DNA of 14,066 bases from VAZQ01 sp036406655. Lineage in GTDB: Bacteria > Pseudomonadota > Alphaproteobacteria > Rhizobiales > Xanthobacteraceae. The stretch is from assembly GCA_036406655.1 (NCBI GenBank), contig DASXAP010000283.1, forward strand, positions 1 to 14,066. Reading direction: 5' to 3'. The notes below the pieces were generated by a model that ran no database searches, had not been told where the DNA came from, and saw only the letters and a list, made by a program, of their open reading frames with translations. Both the position numbers and the translations under genes were made by a program. Positions within the stretch are counted from its first letter, which is position 1, and each line of letters starts with the position of its first letter. Positions 1 to 7,381 of this stretch are shown piece by piece.

Positions 1-1176
1 GATCGTGGCGAACGGCTTGAAGCCTTCGGTGGCGAGACCGGCGGCGAAGGTCACGCCGTGCTGCTCGGCGATGCCGACGTCGAAGCAGCGGCTGGGAAAC
101 TCCTTGGCGAAGAGGTCGAGGCCGGTGCCCGCGGGCATGGCCGCGGTGATGGCGACGATCTTGTCGTCCTTCTTCGCCTCCTTGATCAGCGATTGGGCGA
201 AGACCTTGGTGTAAGCCGGCGCCGCCGCTTTGGACTTCGCCTGAGCTCCGGTCGCCACATCGAACTTCACCACGCCGTGATACTTGTCCGCCGACTTCTC
301 GGCCGGCTCGTATCCCTTGCCCTTCTGCGTCACCACGTGAACCAGGAACGGGCCGTTCTCGGCATCGCGCACGTTCCTGAGAACCGGCAGCAGGTGATCG
401 ATATTGTGGCCGTCGATCGGGCCCACATAGAAGAAGCCGAGCTCGTCAAACAGCGTGCCCCCGGTGACGAGCCCGCGGGCATATTCCTCCATCGCCACGG
501 CGCGCTGCTCGAGGAACGGCGGCAGCAGCTTGGCAAGCTTGCGCACCGTGTGGTGCACCGAGCGGTAGGTGCGGCCGGAGACGAGGCGCGCCAGATAGCC
601 CGAGAGCGCACCGACCGGCGGCGCAATCGACATGTCGTTGTCATTGAGGATCACGATCAGCCGCGAGCTCATGGCGCCGGCATTGTTCATGGCTTCGTAG
701 GCCATGCCGGCCGACATCGCGCCGTCGCCGATCACGGCGATGACGTTGCTGGATTTCCCCTGCAGATCGCGGGCGACCGCCATCCCCAGCGAAGCCGAGA
801 TCGAGGTCGAGGAATGCGCGGCGCCGAACGGGTCGTACTCGCTCTCGGCGCGCTTGGTGAAGCCGGACAGCCCGCCGCCCATGCGCAAGGTGCGGATGCG
901 GTCGCGCCTTCCGGTCAGGATCTTGTGCGGGTAGGCCTGATGCCCGACGTCCCAGACGATGCGGTCGTCGGGGGTGTCGAAAACGTAATGCAATGCCACC
1001 GTGAGCTCGATGACCCCCAATCCGGCCCCGAGGTGACCGCCGGTGACCGCGACCGCGTCGATGGTCTCGCGGCGCAGCTCGTCGGCAAGCTGGCGCAGTT
1101 GCGCAGGCTCGAGCCGGCGCAGGTCGGCCGGGGTCTTGATGACATCGAGCAGGGGCGTGTTTGATGCTTGCGACAC
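1..1176 (-). CDS. dxs: 1-deoxy-D-xylulose-5-phosphate synthase, N-terminal part (runs off left edge)
   Basis: Cytoplasmic, thiamine-diphosphate (TPP)-dependent enzyme that condenses pyruvate with glyceraldehyde 3-phosphate to give DXP, the first step of the MEP isoprenoid pathway. The 392 codons present are colinear with Dxs proteins (about 620-640 aa). Visible are GGHLGAGLG with the conserved His at residue 48, WDVGHQAYPHKILTGR at 75-90, the TPP/Mg motif GDG at 150-152 ending in NN at 164-165, and DVGIAEQH with the catalytic Glu at 371. The second half of the pyrimidine-binding domain and the C-terminal domain lie beyond base 1. The chosen start is GTG at 1176, with GGAG (1183-1186) six bases upstream; an in-frame GTG at 1188 lacks such a site, and an in-frame TAG lies further upstream. 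In many alphaproteobacteria dxs follows xseB and ispA; here its upstream neighbour is the divergent ligD, 358 nt away. Identification is very secure; only the exact start is open. Confidence 0.97.
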   Translation of the reverse strand, partial: MSQASNTPLLDVIKTPADLRRLEPAQLRQLADELRRETIDAVAVTGGHLGAGLGVIELTVALHYVFDTPDDRIVWDVGHQAYPHKILTGRRDRIRTLRMGGGLSGFTKRAESEYDPFGAAHSSTSISASLGMAVARDLQGKSSNVIAVIGDGAMSAGMAYEAMNNAGAMSSRLIVILNDNDMSIAPPVGALSGYLARLVSGRTYRSVHHTVRKLAKLLPPFLEQRAVAMEEYARGLVTGGTLFDELGFFYVGPIDGHNIDHLLPVLRNVRDAENGPFLVHVVTQKGKGYEPAEKSADKYHGVVKFDVATGAQAKSKAAAPAYTKVFAQSLIKEAKKDDKIVAITAAMPAGTGLDLFAKEFPSRCFDVGIAEQHGVTFAAGLATEGFKPFATI

Positions 1177-1534
1177 GGAGAGCTCCACCCGCAGGCCAAA
1201 AGTTACCCTAACCGCTCCGCCGCCATTAAACCAGACAGCGCCTGCGGATAAAGCGCTTGCCGGGCAACTCCTTAACACGTCGTTCGTTTTCCCGCTGGCG
1301 CGGTGGAACAACGGCGCCGAGCCGGCGTTCTTGCCCGGGTGACAGGAGGCCTCCCCGCGCGTGCAACGCGTGCCGCAGCTGCGCCGGGAAGCCGCCGGCA
1401 GCGGGGGCAGGCGCCTCGACCAATGTCAACCGCCGAGCCGGCCGCCGGTCCTTGCGGCACGCGCCGGACAGGCGGGCAGTGACGAGGTGCCGCAGCTCGG
1501 GCGGCGAGGATCTGCGGGCAAGTGAAACTCGATC
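1177..1534. other. Gene-free divergent spacer between dxs and ligD
   Basis: This 358-nt gap should hold the promoters of both divergent genes. I see no credible protein: short open frames in all directions translate to low-complexity Arg/Ala/Pro strings, and none resembles IspA, the gene usually found upstream of dxs. A weak TTTAAT -10-like hexamer can be read on the minus strand near 1225-1230 (dxs direction), but no convincing -35 accompanies it. The ligD start at 1535 is not preceded by a strong Shine-Dalgarno sequence. Confidence 0.5.
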
Positions 1535-4249
1535 ATGGCCCTCGAAACCTATCGCCGGAAGCGCAGGTTCGACGTGACGCCGGAGCCGCGCGGGAGCGCG
1601 GCACGGCGCAAGGGCAACCGGTTCGTCATCCAGAAGCACGCCGCCCGCCGGCTTCATTACGACTTCCGTCTCGAGCTCGACGGGGTGATGAAGAGCTGGG
1701 CGGTGACCCGCGGCCCGAGTCTCGTTGCGGGCGAGAAGCGGCTGGCGGTGCAGGTCGAGGACCATCCCCTCGAATACAACAGCTTCGAAGGCACCATCCC
1801 GGAAGGCGAGTACGGCGGCGGGACGGTGCTGATCTGGGACCGCGGCCGGTGGTATCCCGACGGCGACCCGCAGCGGGGGCTCGAGAAGGGGCGGCTCACG
1901 TTCGAGATCGAGGGAGAGAAATTGCGCGGCAAATGGCACCTGGTCCGCATGCAGCGCCGGGCACGCGAGTCCAGGGTCAACTGGCTCCTGATCAAAGCCA
2001 ACGACGAGTGGGCGCGCGGCTCCAGGGATCCCGACGTGCTCGAGGAGCTGCCGCTTTCCGTGGCGAGCCGCCGCTCGATCGCGGAGATCGCCGAGGGCAA
2101 GGGCCGCAGGCGAGTCTGGCATTCCAATCGCAGCGCCGATACCCGGCCGAGGACCCTCGCTGACAGCGGCGACCGCGGGACTGCCGGCCGCCGCAAGGCC
2201 GCGCGGAGCCCGCGGCGGGCGCGCACCGCGAGGAAGCAGGCGAAGCCCGGCCACAAGGACGGCGAGGCGCCGCGGCAGGGGACGGCATTGCCTGACTTCG
2301 TGCCGCCCTCGCTCGCCACCCTGCGGGCGACCGCGCCGAGCGGTCACGGCTGGGTGCACGAGATCAAGTTCGACGGCTATCGGATTCAGGCGCGCCTCGA
2401 CCATGGCAAGGTTCGCCTGCTCACCCGCAAGGGTCTTGACTGGACCGGCAAGTTCCCGAACATCGCTGCCGCCATCGCCGGGCTTGCCGCGGCCACGGCG
2501 TTGATCGACGGCGAGGTCGTCGTCGAGGACGAGAAGGGGCTCTCGAGCTTTGCGGCATTGCAGGCGGCGCTCAAGGCGGGCAGGAGCGACGCGTTCAAGT
2601 ATTACGTCTTCGATCTGCTGCATCTCGACGGACGCGATCTCGCCTCGCTGCCGCTGCTCGAGCGCAAGGCGGAGCTGCGGCGTCTCATCGGAACGGGAGG
2701 CGGACCGATCCGGCTCAGCGAGCACTTCGAGGAGGAAGGCGCGGTCGTCCTGCAGCACGCCTGCGAGATGGGCGGCGAAGGCATCGTCTCCAAGCGCAGT
2801 GACGCGCCGTACCGCAGCGGACGCCTGGAGACGTTCATCAAGACCAAATGCGCCAACGCGCAGGAGCTCGTGGTCGGGGGCTATTCGCCCTCGACGGCGA
2901 TGCCGCGGGCGGTCGGCGCGCTCGTCGTCGGCTACTACGACGATGGCCAATTCGTCTATGCCGGGCGTATCGGCACCGGCTACAGCCACGCCGTGGCGCG
3001 CGAGCTCTGGCAGCGGCTGCAGCCGCTCGCAATCACACGGCCGGCGTTCGATCGGATCCCTCGTTCCGAGACGCGCCGCCGCGACGTCTGCTGGGTCGAG
3101 CCGCGGATGGTCATCGAATCCGAGTTCCGCGGCTGGACCAGCGACGGCCTCTTGCGGCAGGCCGCGTTCAAGGGCGTGCGGGAAGACAAGCCGGCGCGCG
3201 AGGTGTTCCGGGAGATGCCGGTCATGGCCAAGGCGAGCACGAGCAAGCGCAGCGCTCTCCGCTCCAGGGTCGCTGCCGAAGCGGGGCGGGCGATGACGAG
3301 GCAAAGCGCGGGAAGGCGGAGCGGCGGGCGCGCGGCGCCAGCCCGGCAGCCGAGCGCAAGCGCGGCGAAGCGCCGGCGCGATGCGGACGTGCGTTTCACC
3401 CATCCGGAGCGGGTCTACTGGGTCGACGTCGGGATCACCAAGCAGGATCTGGCCGACTACTATCGCCGCGTATGGCCCCTGATGGCGCCGCATCTCGTCA
3501 ACCGGCCGCTGGCGCTGGTGCGCTGTCCGGACGGGACCAGCGGCGAATGCTTCTTCCAGAAGCATGCATCGGCCGGCCTGACCGAGCGCAATCTCAGGGT
3601 GGTCGTCGACAGCAACCGCCGCCAGGTGCTGGCGGTGGAGGGGCTCGACGGCCTGCTCTCCCTGGTGCAGGCGGGCGTGCTCGAAGTGCATGTGCGCGGA
3701 TCGACGATCGACCGGCTGGACCTCTGCACCCGCATCGTCTTCGACATCGATCCCGGGGAGGACGTGCGCTGGCCGCAGGTGATCGCCGCGGCGCGCGAGG
3801 TGCGCGAGCGCCTCGCCGGCGTGGGACTCCGGTCATTCGTGAAGCTTACCGGCGGCAAGGGCCTGCACGTGGTGCTTCCGTGCGAGGGCGCCGACTGGGA
3901 GACGACCAAGTCCTTCGCCCAGGCGGTGGCGCTGGCGATGACCGCCGATCACCCCGACCGTTACGTCGCCAAGATGACCAAGTCGATCCGGCGAGGAAGA
4001 ATATTCGTCGATTACCTGCGCAACTCGCTGGAGCAGACCTCGGTGGCCGCGTACTCGACCCGCGCCCGGGCCGGCGCGCCGGTCTCGGTGCCGGTGACCT
4101 GGGAAGAGCTCGCGCGCACCAGGGCAGGCAGCCAGTACACGGTGCTCAATCTCGGCAAGCGCCTCGCCGGCCTGCGCCAGGATCCCTGGAAGGACATCGG
4201 CCGGGTGAAGCAGAAGCTTCCGGATCTGCGATCCTTGCGCGCCCGTTGA
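1535..4249 (+). CDS. ligD: NHEJ DNA ligase D (PE-LIG-POL, 904 aa)
   Basis: Multifunctional end-processing and sealing enzyme of bacterial non-homologous end joining, normally recruited to double-strand breaks by Ku. The 3'-phosphoesterase domain (about 28-190) carries H35, H41, D43, R45 and H77, in the same spacing as the Pseudomonas LigD catalytic set. The ATP-dependent ligase domain (about 255-565) has motif I KFDGYR with nucleotidyl Lys278, YYVFDLLHLDG at 356-366, EGIVSKR at 415-421 and motif V IKTK at 435-438. The archaeo-eukaryotic-primase-like polymerase domain (about 615-900) has FFQKHAS, the metal-binding FDIDP (D737, D739), TGGKGLHVV and FVDYLRN with D826. Two Arg/Lys/Ala-rich linkers (190-250 and 565-620) separate the domains. 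Length and order match proteobacterial LigD. ATG at 1535 begins the conserved frame, but its ribosome site is weak. No ku gene is in the window. It converges on the YciI gene. Function is very secure. Confidence 0.97.
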   Translation: MALETYRRKRRFDVTPEPRGSAARRKGNRFVIQKHAARRLHYDFRLELDGVMKSWAVTRGPSLVAGEKRLAVQVEDHPLEYNSFEGTIPEGEYGGGTVLIWDRGRWYPDGDPQRGLEKGRLTFEIEGEKLRGKWHLVRMQRRARESRVNWLLIKANDEWARGSRDPDVLEELPLSVASRRSIAEIAEGKGRRRVWHSNRSADTRPRTLADSGDRGTAGRRKAARSPRRARTARKQAKPGHKDGEAPRQGTALPDFVPPSLATLRATAPSGHGWVHEIKFDGYRIQARLDHGKVRLLTRKGLDWTGKFPNIAAAIAGLAAATALIDGEVVVEDEKGLSSFAALQAALKAGRSDAFKYYVFDLLHLDGRDLASLPLLERKAELRRLIGTGGGPIRLSEHFEEEGAVVLQHACEMGGEGIVSKRSDAPYRSGRLETFIKTKCANAQELVVGGYSPSTAMPRAVGALVVGYYDDGQFVYAGRIGTGYSHAVARELWQRLQPLAITRPAFDRIPRSETRRRDVCWVEPRMVIESEFRGWTSDGLLRQAAFKGVREDKPAREVFREMPVMAKASTSKRSALRSRVAAEAGRAMTRQSAGRRSGGRAAPARQPSASAAKRRRDADVRFTHPERVYWVDVGITKQDLADYYRRVWPLMAPHLVNRPLALVRCPDGTSGECFFQKHASAGLTERNLRVVVDSNRRQVLAVEGLDGLLSLVQAGVLEVHVRGSTIDRLDLCTRIVFDIDPGEDVRWPQVIAAAREVRERLAGVGLRSFVKLTGGKGLHVVLPCEGADWETTKSFAQAVALAMTADHPDRYVAKMTKSIRRGRIFVDYLRNSLEQTSVAAYSTRARAGAPVSVPVTWEELARTRAGSQYTVLNLGKRLAGLRQDPWKDIGRVKQKLPDLRSLRAR

Positions 4250-4370
4250 TGACGGATCGGCAGCAATATCTTCGGCTTGGAGCCGCGCCCGCCATCGCCG
4301 CTCGAGCAGGGCGACCGATTTCCATGCGCATCATTTCATCGGCCCGGAGCTCGGCCTAAGCAGAGTTGGA

Positions 4371-4386
4371 CGGTTAGACGGTTAGA
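4371..4386. repeat. Tandem octamer CGGTTAGA x2
   Basis: Two perfect, head-to-tail copies of CGGTTAGA just ahead of the palindromic repeat. Two copies only, so it may be replication slippage or the scar of repeat insertion; no function is assigned. Confidence 0.5.
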
Positions 4387-4416
4387 CGATGTTTCGATCG
4401 GATCGAATCAGGGGGC

Positions 4417-4502
4417 CGTCATGGCCGGGCTTGGCCCGGCCATCCACGCCTTGCAACGACCTTTGTAAGACGTGGATGCGCGGGACAAGCCCGCGCATGA
4501 CG
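4417..4502. repeat. Interspersed palindromic repeat, double hairpin (rhizobial 'MAGL.PAIH' type)
   Basis: An imperfect inverted repeat of about 86 nt. The left arm (4417-4452) starts CGTCATGGCCGGGCTTGG and the right arm (4467-4502) ends GACAAGCCCGCGCATGACG. Reverse-complemented, the arms agree except at a handful of positions. Each arm is also a hairpin by itself: GGCCGGGC/GCCCGGCC in the left and TGCGCGGG/CCCGCGCA in the right. The differences between arms are compensated inside each hairpin, so both local stems are preserved. I recognise the sequence style from short palindromic repeats scattered between genes in Bradyrhizobium and relatives. It sits between convergent genes, where it could end or protect both transcripts. 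Family assignment is from memory; the structure is seen directly. Confidence 0.8.
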
Positions 4503-4538
4503 CGGATGAAGCACTGCAATAGAGTGTCTCCAAGGCGA

Positions 4539-4559
4539 CGAGCACGCTTCGCGTCCTCG
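4539..4559. terminator. Terminator-like stem-loop downstream of the YciI gene
   Basis: Arms CGAGCACGC and GCGTCCTCG pair over nine positions with a single mismatch around a three-base loop, 25 nt beyond the stop of the minus-strand YciI gene. There is no T-rich tract on either strand, so it is at best a weak intrinsic terminator or a 3'-end stabiliser. Confidence 0.35.
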
Positions 4560-4584
4560 CACCGCAGCGACTCGGCAACACGAC

Positions 4585-5262
4585 TCAATCCCCAAACACC
4601 CACCGGATAATCCGCACTTCGCTCTGATACCCGCCGTTCCCGACAAACGGCTCCTCGTTCCAGAACCTGTCCGCAGCCGCGCGGTTCGGCAACTCGAGCA
4701 GCAATGCCGTGCCGATATTGTCGGCGCCATCCGCAGAGCGGATTGGCCCGCGGAAGATGAAGCTGTCGCCATACGAGGCGAAGTATGATTCGTGCGCGTG
4801 CAGGTGCTCGCGGAACAGCTCCGGCGTGCCGGTCTTGGGTGCCGTGCACAGGAACTGCTGCAGGCCCTTTCGGGCGTAGTCGGCGGCACGTTTCTGGAAG
4901 CTGTTCGACCAGCGGTGGGTTTCGACGCGCTGGTAGACACCGGCCTTGTTCATGGGCTCGTCGGCGAGGAACTTATCCGTCGCCGTGCGATCGTCGAGCT
5001 GCATGAAAAACGACGTGCCGAGCGTATCGCTGCCGTCGTCGGAGACGAAATGGCCGTAGCCGATGACGCGCTCACCGAAATTCTTGACGTAGCTTTTCTG
5101 CTCCGCCACCAGGGTGCGCCGGGTGGCTTTCATCTCCGGCTTGTCCCAGCAGTAGATCGCCCACTGCGCCGGCTTGGTCCGGTAGTAGCTCTTCAGCGCC
5201 TCGCCCTGCAAACCATGGCGCGGATCGCCCGGTAGATATCCGCTGGATTGTTCGCTTGTCAT
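4585..5262 (-). CDS. Tandem YciI-like (YCII) domain protein, 225 aa
   Basis: The protein contains two copies of a YciI-type dimeric alpha/beta-barrel fold, roughly residues 34-118 and 136-222. Each copy runs from an aromatic/hydrophobic first strand through a helix to a TxxFxxLDD or TALLLELPN strand and ends in a DEP/EEP...GxY...RW block, the usual YciI signature. Copy 2 keeps a His at 157 where YciI proteins have their proposed active-site His (REHLHAHESYF), while copy 1 has Glu54 there, so only one half may be catalytic or ligand-binding. Substrate is unknown; single-domain relatives are poorly characterised. The chosen start is ATG at 5262, with GGGGGAG five bases upstream; the frame stays open to 5313 but that ATG has no ribosome site. 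No signal peptide, so cytoplasmic. It is divergent from the exported TPR gene and convergent with ligD. Family call is good, function open. Confidence 0.8.
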   Translation of the reverse strand: MTSEQSSGYLPGDPRHGLQGEALKSYYRTKPAQWAIYCWDKPEMKATRRTLVAEQKSYVKNFGERVIGYGHFVSDDGSDTLGTSFFMQLDDRTATDKFLADEPMNKAGVYQRVETHRWSNSFQKRAADYARKGLQQFLCTAPKTGTPELFREHLHAHESYFASYGDSFIFRGPIRSADGADNIGTALLLELPNRAAADRFWNEEPFVGNGGYQSEVRIIRWVFGD

Positions 5263-5267
5263 CTCAT

Positions 5268-5274
5268 CTCCCCC
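5268..5274 (-). promoter_or_regulatory. Ribosome-binding site deciding the YciI-protein start
   Basis: GGGGGAG on the minus strand lies five bases before ATG 5262. The longer open frame beginning at 5313 would bury this site within its coding sequence, which favours the shorter 225-aa product. Confidence 0.65.
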
Positions 5275-5390
5275 AAACAGCCGGCTTCGGATGAGCCTGG
5301 GATCAGCTTCCAATACGCGCTGTTCAATCTCAAGTCGGGTTTAGGCTCCCGTCGATCACAGGTCGGTCGCAATCGCCGGTCATCCTGCAT

Positions 5391-5406
5391 CGGCTCGATC
5401 GAGCCG
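5391..5406. promoter_or_regulatory. Perfect 16-nt palindrome in divergent promoter region (possible operator)
   Basis: CGGCTCGATCGAGCCG is a perfect palindrome in the 194-nt spacer between the divergent YciI and TPR genes, ending 50 nt before the TPR start. It runs directly into GC-rich copies of GGCCGGC. The position suits a dimeric regulator, but high GC makes chance palindromes common, so the regulatory reading is inference. Confidence 0.3.
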
Positions 5407-5456
5407 GCGGCCGGCGGCCGGCTCTGCTCGCTGGTCCTGCCGAGAGGAGGTGCGCC

Positions 5457-7274
5457 ATGTCTGTCACCCTGCGAACGAGCTTGCTGGCGGGCGGCGCCGG
5501 CGCGGCGATCGTGCTGCTTCTCGCCGCGGATGCGGGCGTGACCGAGCGTGCCTCGGCGGCCCCGCCGGCACCTTACCTCGACCCGGTTCTGAGCGGGCCG
5601 TTGTGCGGCACCGGCGGCGGCGGTCAGCGCGCCCTCCTCGGCTATTATCGCAAGCTCGCGGCCGCGACCGAGACCAAGCCATTCCCGCCGCCGGCCGATG
5701 CCGCGCTCGGCGGCGGGAGCGACCATGCGCCGCTCTACGACGACCTCGGCAGCCTGAGCTTCCCCATCACCACCAGAGAGCCGATGGCCCAGCGCTATTT
5801 CGATCAGGGGCTGCGCCTCGCCTATGGCTTCAATCACGCCGAAGCGCGTCGCGCATTCCGCACCGCGCGCAGGCACGACCCCGATTGCGCCATGTGCGCC
5901 TGGGGCGAGGCGCTGGTGCTCGGGCCCAACATCAATGCGCCGATGCAGGCCGAGGCGGTTGCCCCCGCGCTCGCCGCGCTCCGCCGGGCACAGCAGGGCG
6001 CGGCGGCCGTGAGCGCGCGCGAGCAGGCGTTGATCGCCGCGCTGGCCAGGCGCTACTCCGACGACCCCAAGGCCGAGCGCCGGGCGCTCGACGCCGACTA
6101 CGCCGCGGCGATGGAAGCGGTCGCGGCCGCGTTCGCCGAGGACGACAATATCCAGGCGCTCCATGCGGAAGCGCTGATGGATCTCTCGCCGTGGGATTAC
6201 TGGGACGCCGGCGGCAAGCCCAAGGGAAAGACCGCCGCCATCGTCGATGCGCTCGAGACCGTGCTGGCGCGCAGCCCGGACCATCCCGGCGCGATCCACT
6301 ATTACATCCACATGATGGAAGCGTCGGCGGCCCCGGAACGGGCGCTGCCCTACGCACACCACCTCGCTGCGCTGATGCCGGGCGCCGGCCATCTCGTGCA
6401 CATGCCGTTCCACATCTATTATCGCGTCGGCGACTATCGGGCGGCGGTGGCCGCAAACAAGGCGGCGGTCGCGGTCGACGAGGCCTATATCCAGCGCGAG
6501 AAGCCCGACGGCATCTACCCGCTGGCCTACTACCCGCACAACGTGCATTCGCTCATGGCCTCGGCGCAGATGGCGGGCGACGGGATTGCGGCCGTCGCCG
6601 CGGCCGAGAAGCTCGCGCGCATCGTCTCCCTCGATGCCGCGCGTGCCTTCCCGTTGGCGCAGCCGATCGCGGTAGCGCACTATTTCGCGCATGCGCAGTT
6701 CAGCGCCCCCACGACCGTGCTGGCGCTCCCCGCTCCGGGAGACGACCTGCCGTTCCTGCAGGCGATGTGGCACTACGCGCGCGGCGTGGCCTACGCGGCC
6801 GAGAAGAACGTGCCGGCGGCGCAGGAGGAGGCGGCTGCCATCGAGCGGCTCAAGGCGCGCGATCTTTCGGCGCTCAGCGGGGCCGGAATCCCGGCACCGG
6901 ATCTGCTCGATCTCGCGCGCCAGATCGTGCTCGGCCGGGTCGCTCTCGCCTCAGGCGGGCTCGCGGCGGCGCGTCAAGCCTTCGAGCAAGCGGTTGCGAT
7001 CCAGGACCGGCTCAACTATTCGGAGCCGCCGTATTGGTACTACCCGGTCCGCCAGTCGCTCGGCGCGGTGCTGCTGCGATCGGGAGAGCTCGAGGCCGCC
7101 GCGGACGCGTTCCGCGCGAGCCTCGTGCGCGCGCCCAACAACGGCTGGGCGCTCTACGGCCTGAGCGAAGCCTATCGGCGCATGGGACAGATGGAGGCGG
7201 CGGCCGAGGCGGCGCGGCGGCTCGACGAGGCCTGGGCCGGGGATCGAGCCGCGCTCGACATTGAGCGCCTGTAG
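5457..7274 (+). CDS. Exported tetratricopeptide-repeat protein with Cys/His clusters, 605 aa
   Basis: An N-terminal signal sequence is visible: basic residues, a hydrophobic stretch around 8-24 and an Ala-rich cleavage region near 33-36, suggesting a periplasmic or anchored protein. TPR-type helices follow. YFDQGLRLAYGFNHAEA at 114-130 opens the first repeat, then DPDCAMCAWGEAL (C144, C147). The middle contains HYYIHMMEAS (H281, H285), GHLVHMPFHI (H312, H315, H319) and HNVH (H361, H364). Clear C-terminal TPRs occupy about 490-590. The CxxC is not followed by His, so it is not a c-type heme site. The His clusters could bind metal, but that is inference; TPRs usually bind partner proteins. ATG at 5457 is preceded by GAGGAGG. 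I recognise the family as an uncharacterised TPR group but cannot name a substrate or pathway. It is divergent from the YciI gene. Confidence 0.85.
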   Translation: MSVTLRTSLLAGGAGAAIVLLLAADAGVTERASAAPPAPYLDPVLSGPLCGTGGGGQRALLGYYRKLAAATETKPFPPPADAALGGGSDHAPLYDDLGSLSFPITTREPMAQRYFDQGLRLAYGFNHAEARRAFRTARRHDPDCAMCAWGEALVLGPNINAPMQAEAVAPALAALRRAQQGAAAVSAREQALIAALARRYSDDPKAERRALDADYAAAMEAVAAAFAEDDNIQALHAEALMDLSPWDYWDAGGKPKGKTAAIVDALETVLARSPDHPGAIHYYIHMMEASAAPERALPYAHHLAALMPGAGHLVHMPFHIYYRVGDYRAAVAANKAAVAVDEAYIQREKPDGIYPLAYYPHNVHSLMASAQMAGDGIAAVAAAEKLARIVSLDAARAFPLAQPIAVAHYFAHAQFSAPTTVLALPAPGDDLPFLQAMWHYARGVAYAAEKNVPAAQEEAAAIERLKARDLSALSGAGIPAPDLLDLARQIVLGRVALASGGLAAARQAFEQAVAIQDRLNYSEPPYWYYPVRQSLGAVLLRSGELEAAADAFRASLVRAPNNGWALYGLSEAYRRMGQMEAAAEAARRLDEAWAGDRAALDIERL

Positions 7275-7289
7275 CCCGCAGTCGGCTGT

Positions 7290-7303
7290 CGGTCGCAGGA
7301 CCG
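7290..7303 (+). terminator. Small hairpin after the TPR gene
   Basis: CGGTC-GCAG-GACCG forms a five-pair stem 15 nt beyond the TPR stop, in the 107-nt spacer between convergent genes. There is no T tract. A second palindrome, CCCGCGCGGG, lies at 7366-7375 just beyond the pirin stop. Either could contribute to transcript ending; evidence is structural only. Confidence 0.25.
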
Positions 7304-7381
7304 GTGAAGCCCGCGCGCAGCGGCCGAAGCGATACCCGTCGCGCGCGCATGACGCGCTCCACCCTCCCGCGCGGGCCTATT

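Larger units (their letters stand above)
4250..4584. other. Gene-free convergent spacer carrying a repeat and hairpins
   Basis: This 335-nt stretch separates the stop of ligD from the stop of the oppositely oriented YciI gene. It holds a small hairpin (4273-4285, arms CGGCT/AGCCG), a tandem duplication of CGGTTAGA (4371-4386), the large double-hairpin repeat at 4417-4502 and a further stem-loop at 4539-4559. Short open frames crossing it read like the peptides typical of interspersed rhizobial repeats, not genes. Its likely role is transcript ending or 3' stabilisation for both flanking genes. Confidence 0.6.

Noticed and set aside
1177..1534. Remnant of ispA in the gap upstream of dxs
   Set aside because: No frame on the minus strand shows the Asp-rich DDxxD motifs or other prenyltransferase segments.
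1226..3691. 821-codon open frame antisense to ligD
   Set aside because: It lies over the secure LigD coding sequence, is Arg/Ala/Pro/His-biased, and shows no recognisable domain. Long antisense frames are expected at this GC content.
4277..4849. Short open frames across the palindromic repeat (63, 73 and 155 codons)
   Set aside because: They read like the peptides produced by interspersed repeats and partly overlap the YciI gene in the wrong phase.
5450..7264. 604-codon plus-strand frame overlapping the TPR gene in another phase
   Set aside because: Its composition is Arg/Gly/Ala-dominated with no TPR pattern or signal peptide. The overlapping 5457 frame has both.
5457..7274. TPR protein as a c-type cytochrome because of the CxxC
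   Set aside because: The residue after C144-A-M-C147 is Ala, not His, so no CxxCH heme attachment site exists.
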